From an uncultured Actinomycetes bacterium (lineage in GTDB: Bacteria > Actinomycetota > CALGFH01): a stretch of DNA of 9,203 bases. Each line of letters begins with the position of its first letter. The stretch's first letter is position 1. The position numbers and the translations under genes are program-made. The stretch lies in NCBI GenBank assembly GCA_937881255.1, contig CALGFH010000133.1, positions 1 to 9,203 of the forward strand, in the 5' to 3' direction. The notes under the pieces were generated by a model that saw only the letters and a list, made by a program, of their open reading frames with translations, was not told where the DNA came from and searched no databases. Positions 1 through 5,955 of the stretch are shown here, one piece after another.

Positions 1-435
1 CAGGAACAGCATGATGATGGCCGTGTCCCGGCGGGCCGTGAAGTCGGTCCCGGCACAGGCGGAGAGCAGGGTCCGCAGGGCGGCATCCGACAGTACCGGC
101 GTCTCGGGATCGCCTGGGGCCGGTGTCCTGATGCCGGCCGTGGCGTCCTGGTCGGCCTCGCCCTCGCTCTCCAGCCAGCGGCAAAAGTGCCGGACCCCGG
201 CGAACCATCCTCGGGCCGTGTTGGGCGAGTGGCGCTCGCGGACCTCGACCAGCCAGCCCCGGATGTGCTGGCGGTCCAGCTCGGCCGGCCCGACCTCAGG
301 ATGGTGTTCGGCCAGCCAGTCGGCCAGGCTCCGCACCGCGTTCTGGTAGGCCTTGACGGTGTTGGCGGCGTAGCCGTCAGCCCGCAGCGCCAGCTCCCAC
401 GAGACGGTGAGCACGGCGAAGTCCGGATGGCTCAT
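1..435 (-). CDS. Tyrosine recombinase/integrase, N-terminal part (cut by left edge)
   Basis: Translating the reverse strand from the ATG at 435 gives 145 residues with no stop before the window edge, starting MSHPDFAVLT. Residues about 8-90 look like the SAM-like core-binding domain of phage/XerC-type integrases: the ANTVKAYQNAVRSLADWL segment at 24-41 and SPNTARGWFAGVRHFCRWL at 70-88 are characteristic. A linker follows, then VLSDAALRTLLSAC (114-127) and RRDTAIIMLFL (135-145), which matches the start of the catalytic domain just before the first catalytic Arg. The catalytic residues (R, K, HxxR, Y) would lie outside the window, so activity cannot be judged. The protein would cut and rejoin DNA at a specific site. 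No clear ribosome binding site precedes the ATG; it lies 33 bp after the end of the DUF72 gene on the same strand. By hand count, 14 of 145 codons end in A or T, against about 10 of 341 in the DUF2330 gene, a mild sign of different origin. Confidence 0.85.
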   Translation of the reverse strand, partial: MSHPDFAVLTVSWELALRADGYAANTVKAYQNAVRSLADWLAEHHPEVGPAELDRQHIRGWLVEVRERHSPNTARGWFAGVRHFCRWLESEGEADQDATAGIRTPAPGDPETPVLSDAALRTLLSACAGTDFTARRDTAIIMLFL

Positions 436-468
436 GCCGACTATTATCGGGACATGGAGCGCTGTGCT

Positions 469-1443
469 TCAAGCTTGCGGAGGCACCACGGGAACATCTT
501 CGCTGCTCAGGAGGTCTGTGAGCTGGGCAGCGTTGGTCACCGCCTGATCCCGGTAGCAGTTGTTCATCAGCACGTGGACCTCGCGGGCGGACTCGGTGAG
601 GTGGTCGACCTTGGGGACCCACTCGGACAGCTCCTGCTCGGTGTAGAGGTAGCGGAAGCGTTCGGTGACGGTCTTCTTCTGCCAGGCTTCGGGGTCGCGG
701 CCGTGGAAGCGGACGACCGAGAGGGCGGGGGAGGTGGCCTCGGCGATGGGGGGGACCGAGGAGCGGAAGCCCTGGGGCATGTCGACGCAGACCAGGGGGA
801 GGTCGAGGTCGCGGAGGAGGCCGAGGGTGCGCTCGCGGTCGCGGTCGGTGGCCAGCCAGGCGGCATTGCGGAACTCGACGCAGGCCTGGTAGCCGGCCAG
901 GCGGTCGCGGATGGCCTGGAGCTCCTCGCGGCTGGAGCGGCGGGGGGTGAACCACTCGGGGTACTGCATGAGGACGGCGCCGAGCTTGCCGGCCGAGTCG
1001 AGGGGGAGGAGGGCGTCGCGGAAGCGGCGCCAGACCTCGGCCTGGCCGTCGGCGGACAGGTGGGAGGCGTAGAAGCGCTCCTTGTCGCGGTGCTCGGGGG
1101 CGACCTCGCCCAGCAGGTCCTCGGGGAGGGCCTTGCGGCGGGTCGGGTGGCCGGTGAGGAGGCTGAACGCCTTGATGTTGAAGACGAAGTCGGGTGGGGT
1201 GCGGTCGACCCAGAGGCCGGCCTGCTCCTCGCGGGGGAGGTAGTAGTAGGTGGCGTCGACCTCGACGATCGGGAACTGGGTGGCGTAGAAGCGCAGCCGG
1301 GTCTCGGCGTCGCTGGCCCCCTTGGGGTACCAGCCGGACTTGAGCAGGGTCGGGTCGGTCCAGGAGGCGGTCCCGACCCGGACCTTGCCCGCGGCGCCCC
1401 CGGCCTGGGCGGCGTCCGGCTGCTTCGCCATGCGCGGCAGCAT
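469..1443 (-). CDS. DUF72 (YecE-family) TIM-barrel protein
   Basis: A 324-residue protein with the DUF72 family signatures in order: VRVGTASWTDP (21-31), the EVDATYYYLP strand (61-70), FVFNIKAFS (87-95), LGAVLMQYPEWF (154-165), CVEFRNAAWL (188-197), VRFHGRDPEAW (244-254), FRYLYTEQELSEW (263-275) and VHVLMNNCYRDQAVTNAAQL (289-308). The family folds as a TIM barrel; conserved acidic, Arg, His and Asn residues (here D63, E190, R192, H248, N294/N295) line the expected pocket. Its biochemical role is not established, so none is claimed. Length is slightly above the usual 240-300 because of a low-complexity N-terminus. Two starts are possible: ATG at 1443 (MLPRMAKQ) or the in-frame ATG at 1431 (MAKQ). 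Neither has a good ribosome binding site, so a leaderless transcript is possible. It is divergent from the zinc-ribbon gene with only about 29 bp between starts, and the integrase gene follows it on the same strand. Confidence 0.93.
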   Translation of the reverse strand: MLPRMAKQPDAAQAGGAAGKVRVGTASWTDPTLLKSGWYPKGASDAETRLRFYATQFPIVEVDATYYYLPREEQAGLWVDRTPPDFVFNIKAFSLLTGHPTRRKALPEDLLGEVAPEHRDKERFYASHLSADGQAEVWRRFRDALLPLDSAGKLGAVLMQYPEWFTPRRSSREELQAIRDRLAGYQACVEFRNAAWLATDRDRERTLGLLRDLDLPLVCVDMPQGFRSSVPPIAEATSPALSVVRFHGRDPEAWQKKTVTERFRYLYTEQELSEWVPKVDHLTESAREVHVLMNNCYRDQAVTNAAQLTDLLSSEDVPVVPPQA

Positions 1444-1472
1444 ATCGGGTGCTACCGTCGGCCGGAGTGAAC

Positions 1473-1949
1473 GTGCGCGTCTGCCCCCGCTGCCAGACGC
1501 CGGCGCAGGCCGGCGGCAAGGTCTGCGAACGCTGCGAGCAGCCGCTGGAAGGCCCGGCCCACGCCCTGCGCTACAACCCGGCCGGGCTGCCGACCCCCAG
1601 CCCGGTCCAGGGGCACGCCACCGTCCTGGTCGGGATCGTGGCCACGCTGATCGTACTCGCCGTCGGGGCCTGGTTCGTGTTCCGCGGCGTCGGGCCGTTC
1701 CGGACCGAGGTGGTCAGCCAGGCGAGGAGCGCCGACGGCTCGGCCATCGAGGTCGAGCTGCGGGTGGTCAACGAGGGCGACCGCCAGGGGCGGGCCCGCT
1801 GCCGGATCACCGGGCTGGGCCCGGACGGGCGGCTGCGGACCTCGGAGGTCACGCTGAGCCCGACCGTGCCCGGGAACAGCAGCGTGCGGTTCCCGCTGCG
1901 CGGCGAGGGCCTGGGCGACGCCCACGACATCCGCCCCAGCTGTGCTTGA
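1473..1949 (+). CDS. Zinc-ribbon single-pass membrane protein
   Basis: A 158-residue protein of unknown function. The N-terminus has a zinc-ribbon pattern, CPRC (C4, C7) then CERC (C18, C21). A Pro-rich linker leads to one clear transmembrane helix at about 49-70 (ATVLVGIVATLIVLAVGAWF). A C-terminal domain of about 85 residues follows, rich in beta strands (AIEVELRVVNEGD, RARCRITGLGPDG, SSVRFPLRG), resembling small extracytoplasmic beta-sandwich domains. C110 and C157 could form a disulfide there. Topology inferred: zinc ribbon in the cytoplasm, beta domain outside. The frame is open from a GTG at 1449. I chose GTG 1473 because GGAG lies 5 bases before it; GTG 1467 is also possible, and would suit a leaderless message from a TACCGT box at 1453-1458. 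The stop is 41 bp before the decarboxylase-like gene, so the two may be co-transcribed. Confidence 0.8.
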   Translation: MRVCPRCQTPAQAGGKVCERCEQPLEGPAHALRYNPAGLPTPSPVQGHATVLVGIVATLIVLAVGAWFVFRGVGPFRTEVVSQARSADGSAIEVELRVVNEGDRQGRARCRITGLGPDGRLRTSEVTLSPTVPGNSSVRFPLRGEGLGDAHDIRPSCA

Positions 1950-1955
1950 CTTGGC

Positions 1956-1979
1956 CTGACCGGCAGTCCCGACCGTCAG
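1956..1979 (+). promoter_or_regulatory. Weak inverted repeat touching the next ribosome binding site
   Basis: CTGAC at 1956-1960 pairs with GTCAG at 1975-1979, extendable to seven pairs with one bulged base. The 3' arm overlaps the first bases of AGGAG (1978-1982), the ribosome binding site of the gene starting at 1991. It could be a small hairpin in the leader, but a short bulged stem in GC-rich DNA can also arise by chance. Confidence 0.25.
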
Positions 1980-1982
1980 GAG
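1978..1982 (+). promoter_or_regulatory. Ribosome binding site for the decarboxylase-like gene
   Basis: AGGAG sits 8 bases before the ATG at 1991 and fixes this start, although the frame is open much further upstream (back to about 1322) through unrelated sequence. Confidence 0.75.
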
Positions 1983-1990
1983 ACACGGCC

Positions 1991-3394
1991 ATGACCGATC
2001 GGGCAGCCACCGAGCGGGCCCTGGAGGCGGCGGCCGCCGGCGCCACCCGGTACCTGCGCGGCCTGGCCGAGCGGCCGGTGGCGGCCAGGGCGGGCGCGGA
2101 GGAGCTGCTGGCCCGCCTGGGCGGGCCGCTGCCCGACGGCCCCAGCGACCCCGCCGAGGTGGTCGCCCAGCTGGCCGAGCTGGCCGACGACGGGGTGGTC
2201 GCCTCGGCCGGGCCGCGCTTCTTCGGCTTCGTGGTCGGGGGCAGCCTGCCCGCCGCCCTGGCCGCCGACTGGCTGGCCGCCGCCTGGGACCAGAACGCCG
2301 GCCTGTTCGTGCTCGGCCCGGCCGCGGCCACGGTCGAGGACGTGGCCGCCGGCTGGCTCACCGACCTGCTCGGCCTGCCGCCGACGGTCAGCACCGGGTT
2401 CGTCACCGGCGGGCTGGGGGCCAACTTCACCTGCCTGGCCGCGGCCCGCCACCACGTGCTGGCCGCCGCCGGCTGGGACGTGGAGCGCGACGGCCTCATC
2501 GGGGCGCCGCCGGTCGAGGTCGTGGTCGGGGCCGAGCGGCACGTCACCATCGACGCCGCCCTGCGCTTCCTCGGCCTGGGCAGCGGCCGGCTGCGGATCG
2601 TGCCCGCCGACGGCCAGGGCCGCATGGACGCGGCCGCCCTGCCCGGGACGCTGGCCGCGTTGAAAGGGCCGGCGATCGTCTGCGCCCAGGCCGGCAACGT
2701 CAACACCGGGGCCGTCGACCCGCTGCCCGCGATCTGCGCCGCCGCCCACGACCACGGCGCCTGGGTGCACGTGGACGGGGCCTTCGGGCTGTGGGCGGCG
2801 GCCAGCCCGGCCCTGCGGCACCTGGTCGCCGGGGTCGGGGAGGCCGACTCGGTGGCCACCGACGCCCACAAGTGGCTGAACGTGCCCTACGACAGCGGGC
2901 TGGTGTTCGTCGCCCACCCCGAGGCCCACCGGGCCGCCTTCGCCACCGTGGCCGGCTACCTGACCCCCGGGCAGGCCGGCGAGCGCGACCCCGACGCCTA
3001 CACCGCCGAGTTCTCGCGGCGGGCCCGGGGCTTCCCCATCTGGGCGGCCCTGCGCTCGCTGGGCCGCTCCGGGGTGGCGGCCATGGTCGAGCGCGGCTGC
3101 GCCCAGGCCCGCCGCTTCGCCGCCGCCCTGGAGGCGGCCGACGGGGTCGAGGTCCTCAACGAGGTCGTCCTCAACCAGGTGCTGGTCCGCTTCCGCGACC
3201 CCGGCGGCGACCACGACGGCCGCACCCGCGAGGTGGTCCGCCGGGTCCAGGCCGGCGGCACCCTCTGGCTGAGCGGCACCACCTGGCACGACATGGCGGC
3301 CATGCGCATCTCGGTGTCGAACTGGTCGACCACCGACGACGACGTCGACCGTTCGGTGGCGGCGATCCTGGAGGCGGCCCGCTCGGTCGAGTAG
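1991..3394 (+). CDS. PLP-dependent group II decarboxylase-like enzyme
   Basis: A 467-residue fold-type I PLP enzyme of the group II decarboxylase/aromatic-amino-acid decarboxylase superfamily, near that group's usual length. Visible signatures: FFGFVVGGSLPAALAADWL (77-95), the phosphate-binding loop region FVTGGLGANFTCLAAARH (137-154), GAERHVTID (180-188) with H184 expected to stack on the PLP ring, HVDGAFGLWA (260-269) with D262 expected to pair with the pyridine nitrogen, and TDAHKWLNVPYDSG (290-303), where K294 is the Schiff-base lysine (codon 2870-2872). SRRARGFPIWAALRSLGR (342-359) and MRISVSNW (438-445) are typical of the C-terminal half. The protein should be cytosolic and act on an amino acid, but the substrate cannot be read from sequence. 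The loop has Leu142 where many relatives have Ser or Thr after the Gly pair, so decarboxylation itself is not certain. It may share a transcript with the zinc-ribbon gene 41 bp upstream. A 32-bp palindrome follows 2 bp after the stop. Confidence 0.92.
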   Translation: MTDRAATERALEAAAAGATRYLRGLAERPVAARAGAEELLARLGGPLPDGPSDPAEVVAQLAELADDGVVASAGPRFFGFVVGGSLPAALAADWLAAAWDQNAGLFVLGPAAATVEDVAAGWLTDLLGLPPTVSTGFVTGGLGANFTCLAAARHHVLAAAGWDVERDGLIGAPPVEVVVGAERHVTIDAALRFLGLGSGRLRIVPADGQGRMDAAALPGTLAALKGPAIVCAQAGNVNTGAVDPLPAICAAAHDHGAWVHVDGAFGLWAAASPALRHLVAGVGEADSVATDAHKWLNVPYDSGLVFVAHPEAHRAAFATVAGYLTPGQAGERDPDAYTAEFSRRARGFPIWAALRSLGRSGVAAMVERGCAQARRFAAALEAADGVEVLNEVVLNQVLVRFRDPGGDHDGRTREVVRRVQAGGTLWLSGTTWHDMAAMRISVSNWSTTDDDVDRSVAAILEAARSVE

Positions 3395-3396
3395 GG

Positions 3397-3428
3397 TCCT
3401 GTCGGCCGCCGGCCGGCGGCCGACAGGA
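3397..3428. repeat. 32-bp perfect palindrome, terminator or leader hairpin
   Basis: Two 16-base arms match perfectly with no spacer: TCCTGTCGGCCGCCGG and its reverse complement, meeting at 3412/3413. All sixteen pairs were checked by hand. It starts 2 bp after the stop of the decarboxylase-like gene and its 3' arm runs into the purine-rich ribosome binding site of the next gene. In RNA it would form a very stable GC hairpin of about 14 pairs with a 4-base loop. No U tract follows. It could be an actinobacterial terminator lacking a U run, a hairpin limiting translation of the gene at 3440, or a binding site for a dimeric regulator. Confidence 0.85.
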
Positions 3429-3433
3429 AGGGG
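3425..3433 (+). promoter_or_regulatory. Ribosome binding site for the helical protein gene, partly inside a palindrome
   Basis: The purine run AGGAAGGGG precedes the ATG at 3440. Its first four bases are the end of the palindrome's 3' arm, so folding of the hairpin would hide part of the site. Confidence 0.6.
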
Positions 3434-3439
3434 TGCGGG

Positions 3440-3922
3440 ATGGCGGACGACCTGCTGGGCATCTACCTCAACGACCACCTGGGCGGCTCGGCCGCCGGGA
3501 CCGAGCTGGCCGAGAAGCTGCGCGACAACAACCAGGGGACCGAGCTCGGCAACCTCATGGCCGCCCTGCACAACGACATCGAGCAGGACCGGGCGACCCT
3601 CGAGGAGCTGATGGCGGGGCTGGGGATCGAGCGCCAGCGGGTCAAGCAGGCGGCCGGCTGGGTGCTGGAGAAGCTGACCCGGCTGCGGCTCAACCCGGCC
3701 CTGGTCGGCAACGCCGACCTCACCCGGATGCTGGAGACCGAGGCCCTGTCCCTGGGCATCGAGGGCAAGCTCTGCATGTGGCTGGCGCTGCGGGAGGCGG
3801 CGGCCGGCGACTCCCGGCTGGCCGGGACCGACTACGACCGGCTGATCGAGCGGGCCCGCAGCCAGCGCCAGGCGCTGGAGCCGCACCGCCGGGCCGCCGC
3901 CCTGCAGGCGTTCTCGAGCTAG
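3440..3922 (+). CDS. Small all-helical protein, possibly ferritin-like
   Basis: A 160-residue hypothetical protein with no signal peptide or membrane segment. Sequence pattern suggests helices at about 19-29, 34-60, 64-83, 93-122 and 131-157, i.e. a helical bundle. Segments such as ALHNDIEQDRATLEELMAGLGI (42-63) and MLETEALSLGIEGKLCMWLAL (97-117) recall ferritin-like bundle proteins, with H44, E48, E99, E101 and E109 as possible metal ligands. A metal site cannot be confirmed by eye, so the family remains an inference. It starts 45 bp after the decarboxylase-like gene, behind a 32-bp palindrome that overlaps its ribosome binding site; it may be a third operon member or separately controlled. 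Its TAG stop overlaps the TAG of the convergent propeller gene in the shared bases CTAG (3919-3922). Confidence 0.8.
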   Translation: MADDLLGIYLNDHLGGSAAGTELAEKLRDNNQGTELGNLMAALHNDIEQDRATLEELMAGLGIERQRVKQAAGWVLEKLTRLRLNPALVGNADLTRMLETEALSLGIEGKLCMWLALREAAAGDSRLAGTDYDRLIERARSQRQALEPHRRAAALQAFSS

Positions 3923-5481
3923 GCGGACAGCGCCGCCGCGAACCGGTCGCCGGCCTCGGCGGTGCCGGGCACCCCGGCGCTGCCCTGGAAGTACAGGGGC
4001 GCGTCGGGGTCGGCCGGGAGCCCGCCGTCCTCGCCGTCGCGGGCGTCGGCGGCCCCGGCGCCGGCCTTGCCGGCCACCGTCTCCCCGGGTGCCCCCACGG
4101 CCAGGTCGGGGAACTCGTTGCCGTCGAAGTTGCCCGGGGTCAGGGCCGCCCCGAAGCGGTCCCCGGCCTCGGGGTTGCCCTGGGTCAGGACGCCATCGGC
4201 GCAGCCTTCGAACTGCCCGTCGAACCCGCACAGGCTGAGCACCGCGCCGGCGTCGGCGACCGCGCCCAGGTTCTCACCGGGGACCCCGACGACCAGGTTG
4301 TCGGCGTTGTTGTCGTCGAAGTCGGCGGCGCCGAGGGCCGACCCGAACTGGTCGCCGGCCTCGGTGGCCCCCGGCAGCGACCCGATCGTGGTCGCGCCGC
4401 CCTGGGTCAGCAGCTGGTGGGTGGTCGGCCCGGCCAGGACCACCACCGCGCCGGCGTCGGCGGCCGCGCCGACGTTCTCCCCGGGGACGCCGACGGCCAG
4501 GTCGACCCCGCCCGAGCCGAACAGCCCGGCGGCCAGGGCGGACCCGAACAGGTCGCCGCTCTCCGAGGCCCCCGGGACCCCGTTGTTGCCCTGGAAGTAC
4601 TGGTCCTGGACGGCGCTCGGGAGCAGGCCGCTGCCGTCGTCGGCGGAGTCCAGCACGTTGACCGCGCCGGCGTCGGTGGCCGTGCCGACATTCTCGCCGG
4701 GGATCCCGACGGCCAGGTCGTCGGGCTGGGCGGGGTCGCCGCCGCCGCTCAGGTCGCCGATCGCCACCGCCGCCCCGAAGCCGTCCCCGGGCTCGGGGTT
4801 GCTCTCGGTGATGAGCAGGTTGCTGCCGCCCAGCAGCCCCCCGGCGGCCCCGTCGACCAGGCTGACCGCCCCGGCCCCGCCGAGCACGCCGACGTCCTCG
4901 CCCGGGGCCCCGATGGCCAGCTCGGCCCCGTCGCCGTTGTTGACCAGGCCGGTGGCCAGGGCGGCGCCGAACCGGTCGCCGGCCTCGGCCACACCGGCCA
5001 TGCCGCCAGCCCCCTGGCGCAGCAGCTGGTCGCCGACCGCGGGGAGGCCGATGACGCCGCCGCTGCCGTAGAAGATCTCGACCGCGCCGGCGTCGGCGAT
5101 GCCGCCCACGTTCTCGCCGGGGACGCCGACGGCCAGGTCGGTGAGGATGTCGTCGTTGAAGTCGCCGGTGGCCACGGCCGTGCCGAACCCGTCGCCGGGC
5201 TCGGCCAGGGCCTGGGTGAGCTGCTGGCGGGGGCCGTCGGGCAGGCCGGACTCGGAGCCGTAGATGACGTTGACCGCGCCGGCGTTGGTGGTGGCGCCGA
5301 TGTCCTCACCGGGCACGCCGACGACCAGGTCGTCGATGCCGTCGCCGTTGAAGTCGGCCACCACCGCCGGGCCCGCCTGGACGGTCGCGGCCGCCCCGGT
5401 CCCGCCGGCCGCCATCGCCCCGGCCGGCAGCGCCGCCAGCAGCACCGTGGCCAGCACCATGACCCGGATCGTCCGTCCCAT
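3919..5481 (-). CDS. Secreted FG-GAP repeat protein, predicted seven-bladed beta-propeller
   Basis: A 520-residue protein starting MGRTIRVMVLATVLLAALPA, a clear signal peptide with likely cleavage near AMA (22-24). The rest is seven FG-GAP (integrin-alpha type) repeats. The VGxPGE-type motif occurs at 54-59, 118-123, 190-195 (IGAPGE), 258-263, 330-335, 398-403 and 462-467, spaced 64-72 residues. GDxF motifs follow at about 97, 169, 233, 310, 377, 441 and 512. Only the first repeat keeps a full calcium-loop pattern, DFNGDGIDDL (43-52); the others are degenerate. The chain ends in GDRFAAALSA with no anchor, so it is probably released or cell-associated. Such propellers usually bind proteins or glycans; the ligand is unknown. 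C418 and C427 could form a disulfide. The frame is open to 5529, but ATG 5481 has GGGAGG upstream and begins the signal peptide. It lies 57 bp downstream of the response regulator gene on the same strand. Confidence 0.92.
   Translation of the reverse strand: MGRTIRVMVLATVLLAALPAGAMAAGGTGAAATVQAGPAVVADFNGDGIDDLVVGVPGEDIGATTNAGAVNVIYGSESGLPDGPRQQLTQALAEPGDGFGTAVATGDFNDDILTDLAVGVPGENVGGIADAGAVEIFYGSGGVIGLPAVGDQLLRQGAGGMAGVAEAGDRFGAALATGLVNNGDGAELAIGAPGEDVGVLGGAGAVSLVDGAAGGLLGGSNLLITESNPEPGDGFGAAVAIGDLSGGGDPAQPDDLAVGIPGENVGTATDAGAVNVLDSADDGSGLLPSAVQDQYFQGNNGVPGASESGDLFGSALAAGLFGSGGVDLAVGVPGENVGAAADAGAVVVLAGPTTHQLLTQGGATTIGSLPGATEAGDQFGSALGAADFDDNNADNLVVGVPGENLGAVADAGAVLSLCGFDGQFEGCADGVLTQGNPEAGDRFGAALTPGNFDGNEFPDLAVGAPGETVAGKAGAGAADARDGEDGGLPADPDAPLYFQGSAGVPGTAEAGDRFAAALSA
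3930..5350 (-). repeat. Degenerate tandem repeats of about 190-215 bp encoding propeller blades
   Basis: The DNA carries seven diverged copies of one unit. The clearest shared piece, seen on the plus strand, is ACCGCGCCGGCGTCGGNG followed by a TTCTCNCCGGGGANNCCGAC segment, repeated around 4240, 4450, 4665, 5080 and 5270, with weaker copies near 4050 and 4865. Unit length follows the 64-72 residue blade spacing. The copies differ enough that recent slippage is unlikely. Confidence 0.75.
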
Positions 5482-5491
5482 CCCCGACCTC

Positions 5492-5519
5492 CCGCCCGAT
5501 CCCCCCGGCAACCGGGCGG
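5492..5519 (-). terminator. Inverted repeat between regulator and propeller genes
   Basis: CCGCCCG (5492-5498) and CGGGCGG (5513-5519) are perfect 7-base arms around a 14-base loop. Inside it CCCGG (5504-5508) and CCGGG (5512-5516) offer an alternative 5-pair hairpin with a 3-base loop. In the minus-strand transcript it falls between the response regulator stop (5539) and the propeller ATG (5481). It could weaken read-through or act as a leader structure. There is no U tract, and one arm lies close to the propeller's ribosome binding site. Confidence 0.35.
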
Positions 5520-5538
5520 AACCTACCAAATCCAGCCG

Positions 5539-5955
5539 TCAGGTTGTGACCCGGGCCCAGTGCCCGGCCAGCTGCTGGATCTCGGAGCGGAGGCGGCGGC
5601 CGTCGGTCGGCTTGCACACGAACCAGCTGGCCCCGTGGCGCAGCGCCTCCTCGCGGTCCTCCTGACGCTCGGAGGAGGTCAGCACCACCACCGGGAGCCC
5701 GCGGGCGGCCTCGTCGGCGCGGAGGTGGCGCAGCACGTCCAAGCCGTCCATCCGCGGCATCTTGAGGTCGAGCAGGACCAGCTGGGGCCGGCCGCCGGGC
5801 TCGAAGCGGGCCCTGGCCAGCCGCTCCAAGGCCCGCTCGCCGTCGGGCGCGACCTCGACGCTGACGGCCAGGTCGTCCAGGTCGGCCAGGGCCCGGCGGA
5901 TCAGGAACACGTGGTCGTCGTCGTCCTCGACCAGCAGGATCCGCAGCGTCCTCAC
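5539..5955 (-). CDS. Single-domain response regulator, Rcp1-like
   Basis: A 138-residue CheY-like receiver domain and nothing else. Key residues are present: the acidic cluster D11-D12 in LLVEDDDDH, phosphoacceptor D63 in LVLLDLKMPRMDG, T93 in VVVLTSS and K115 in CKP. The HVFLIRRAL start and the LDLKMPRMDGLDVL stretch resemble receivers paired with phytochrome-type and other soluble kinases (Rcp1 class). With no DNA-binding or enzymatic domain, it should pass its signal by protein contact or phosphotransfer. The start is GTG at 5955; it shares the bases GTGA with the kinase stop codon (4-bp overlap), so translation is probably coupled and the kinase is very likely its partner. A GGGGGTGG stretch about 6 bases upstream of the GTG may help initiation. 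The secreted propeller gene follows 57 bp downstream. Confidence 0.93.
   Translation of the reverse strand: MRTLRILLVEDDDDHVFLIRRALADLDDLAVSVEVAPDGERALERLARARFEPGGRPQLVLLDLKMPRMDGLDVLRHLRADEAARGLPVVVLTSSERQEDREEALRHGASWFVCKPTDGRRLRSEIQQLAGHWARVTT

Noticed and set aside
187..1470. Plus-strand open frame opposite the integrase and DUF72 genes
   Set aside because: The minus-strand frames carry clear family signatures; this one is a repetitive Gly/Val/Ala shadow.
1976..4231. Minus-strand open frame of 751 codons
   Set aside because: It is antisense to the well-supported decarboxylase-like and helical protein genes; its composition is Gly/Arg/Pro-rich without motifs.
3930..5350. Tandem repeats as a possible CRISPR or satellite array
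   Set aside because: The units are about 190-215 bp, diverged, in frame and explained fully by FG-GAP blades of the encoded protein.
5482..5529. Upstream start for the propeller gene adding 16 residues
   Set aside because: The extension precedes the signal peptide and has no ribosome binding site, whereas ATG 5481 has GGGAGG at good spacing and begins the signal peptide.
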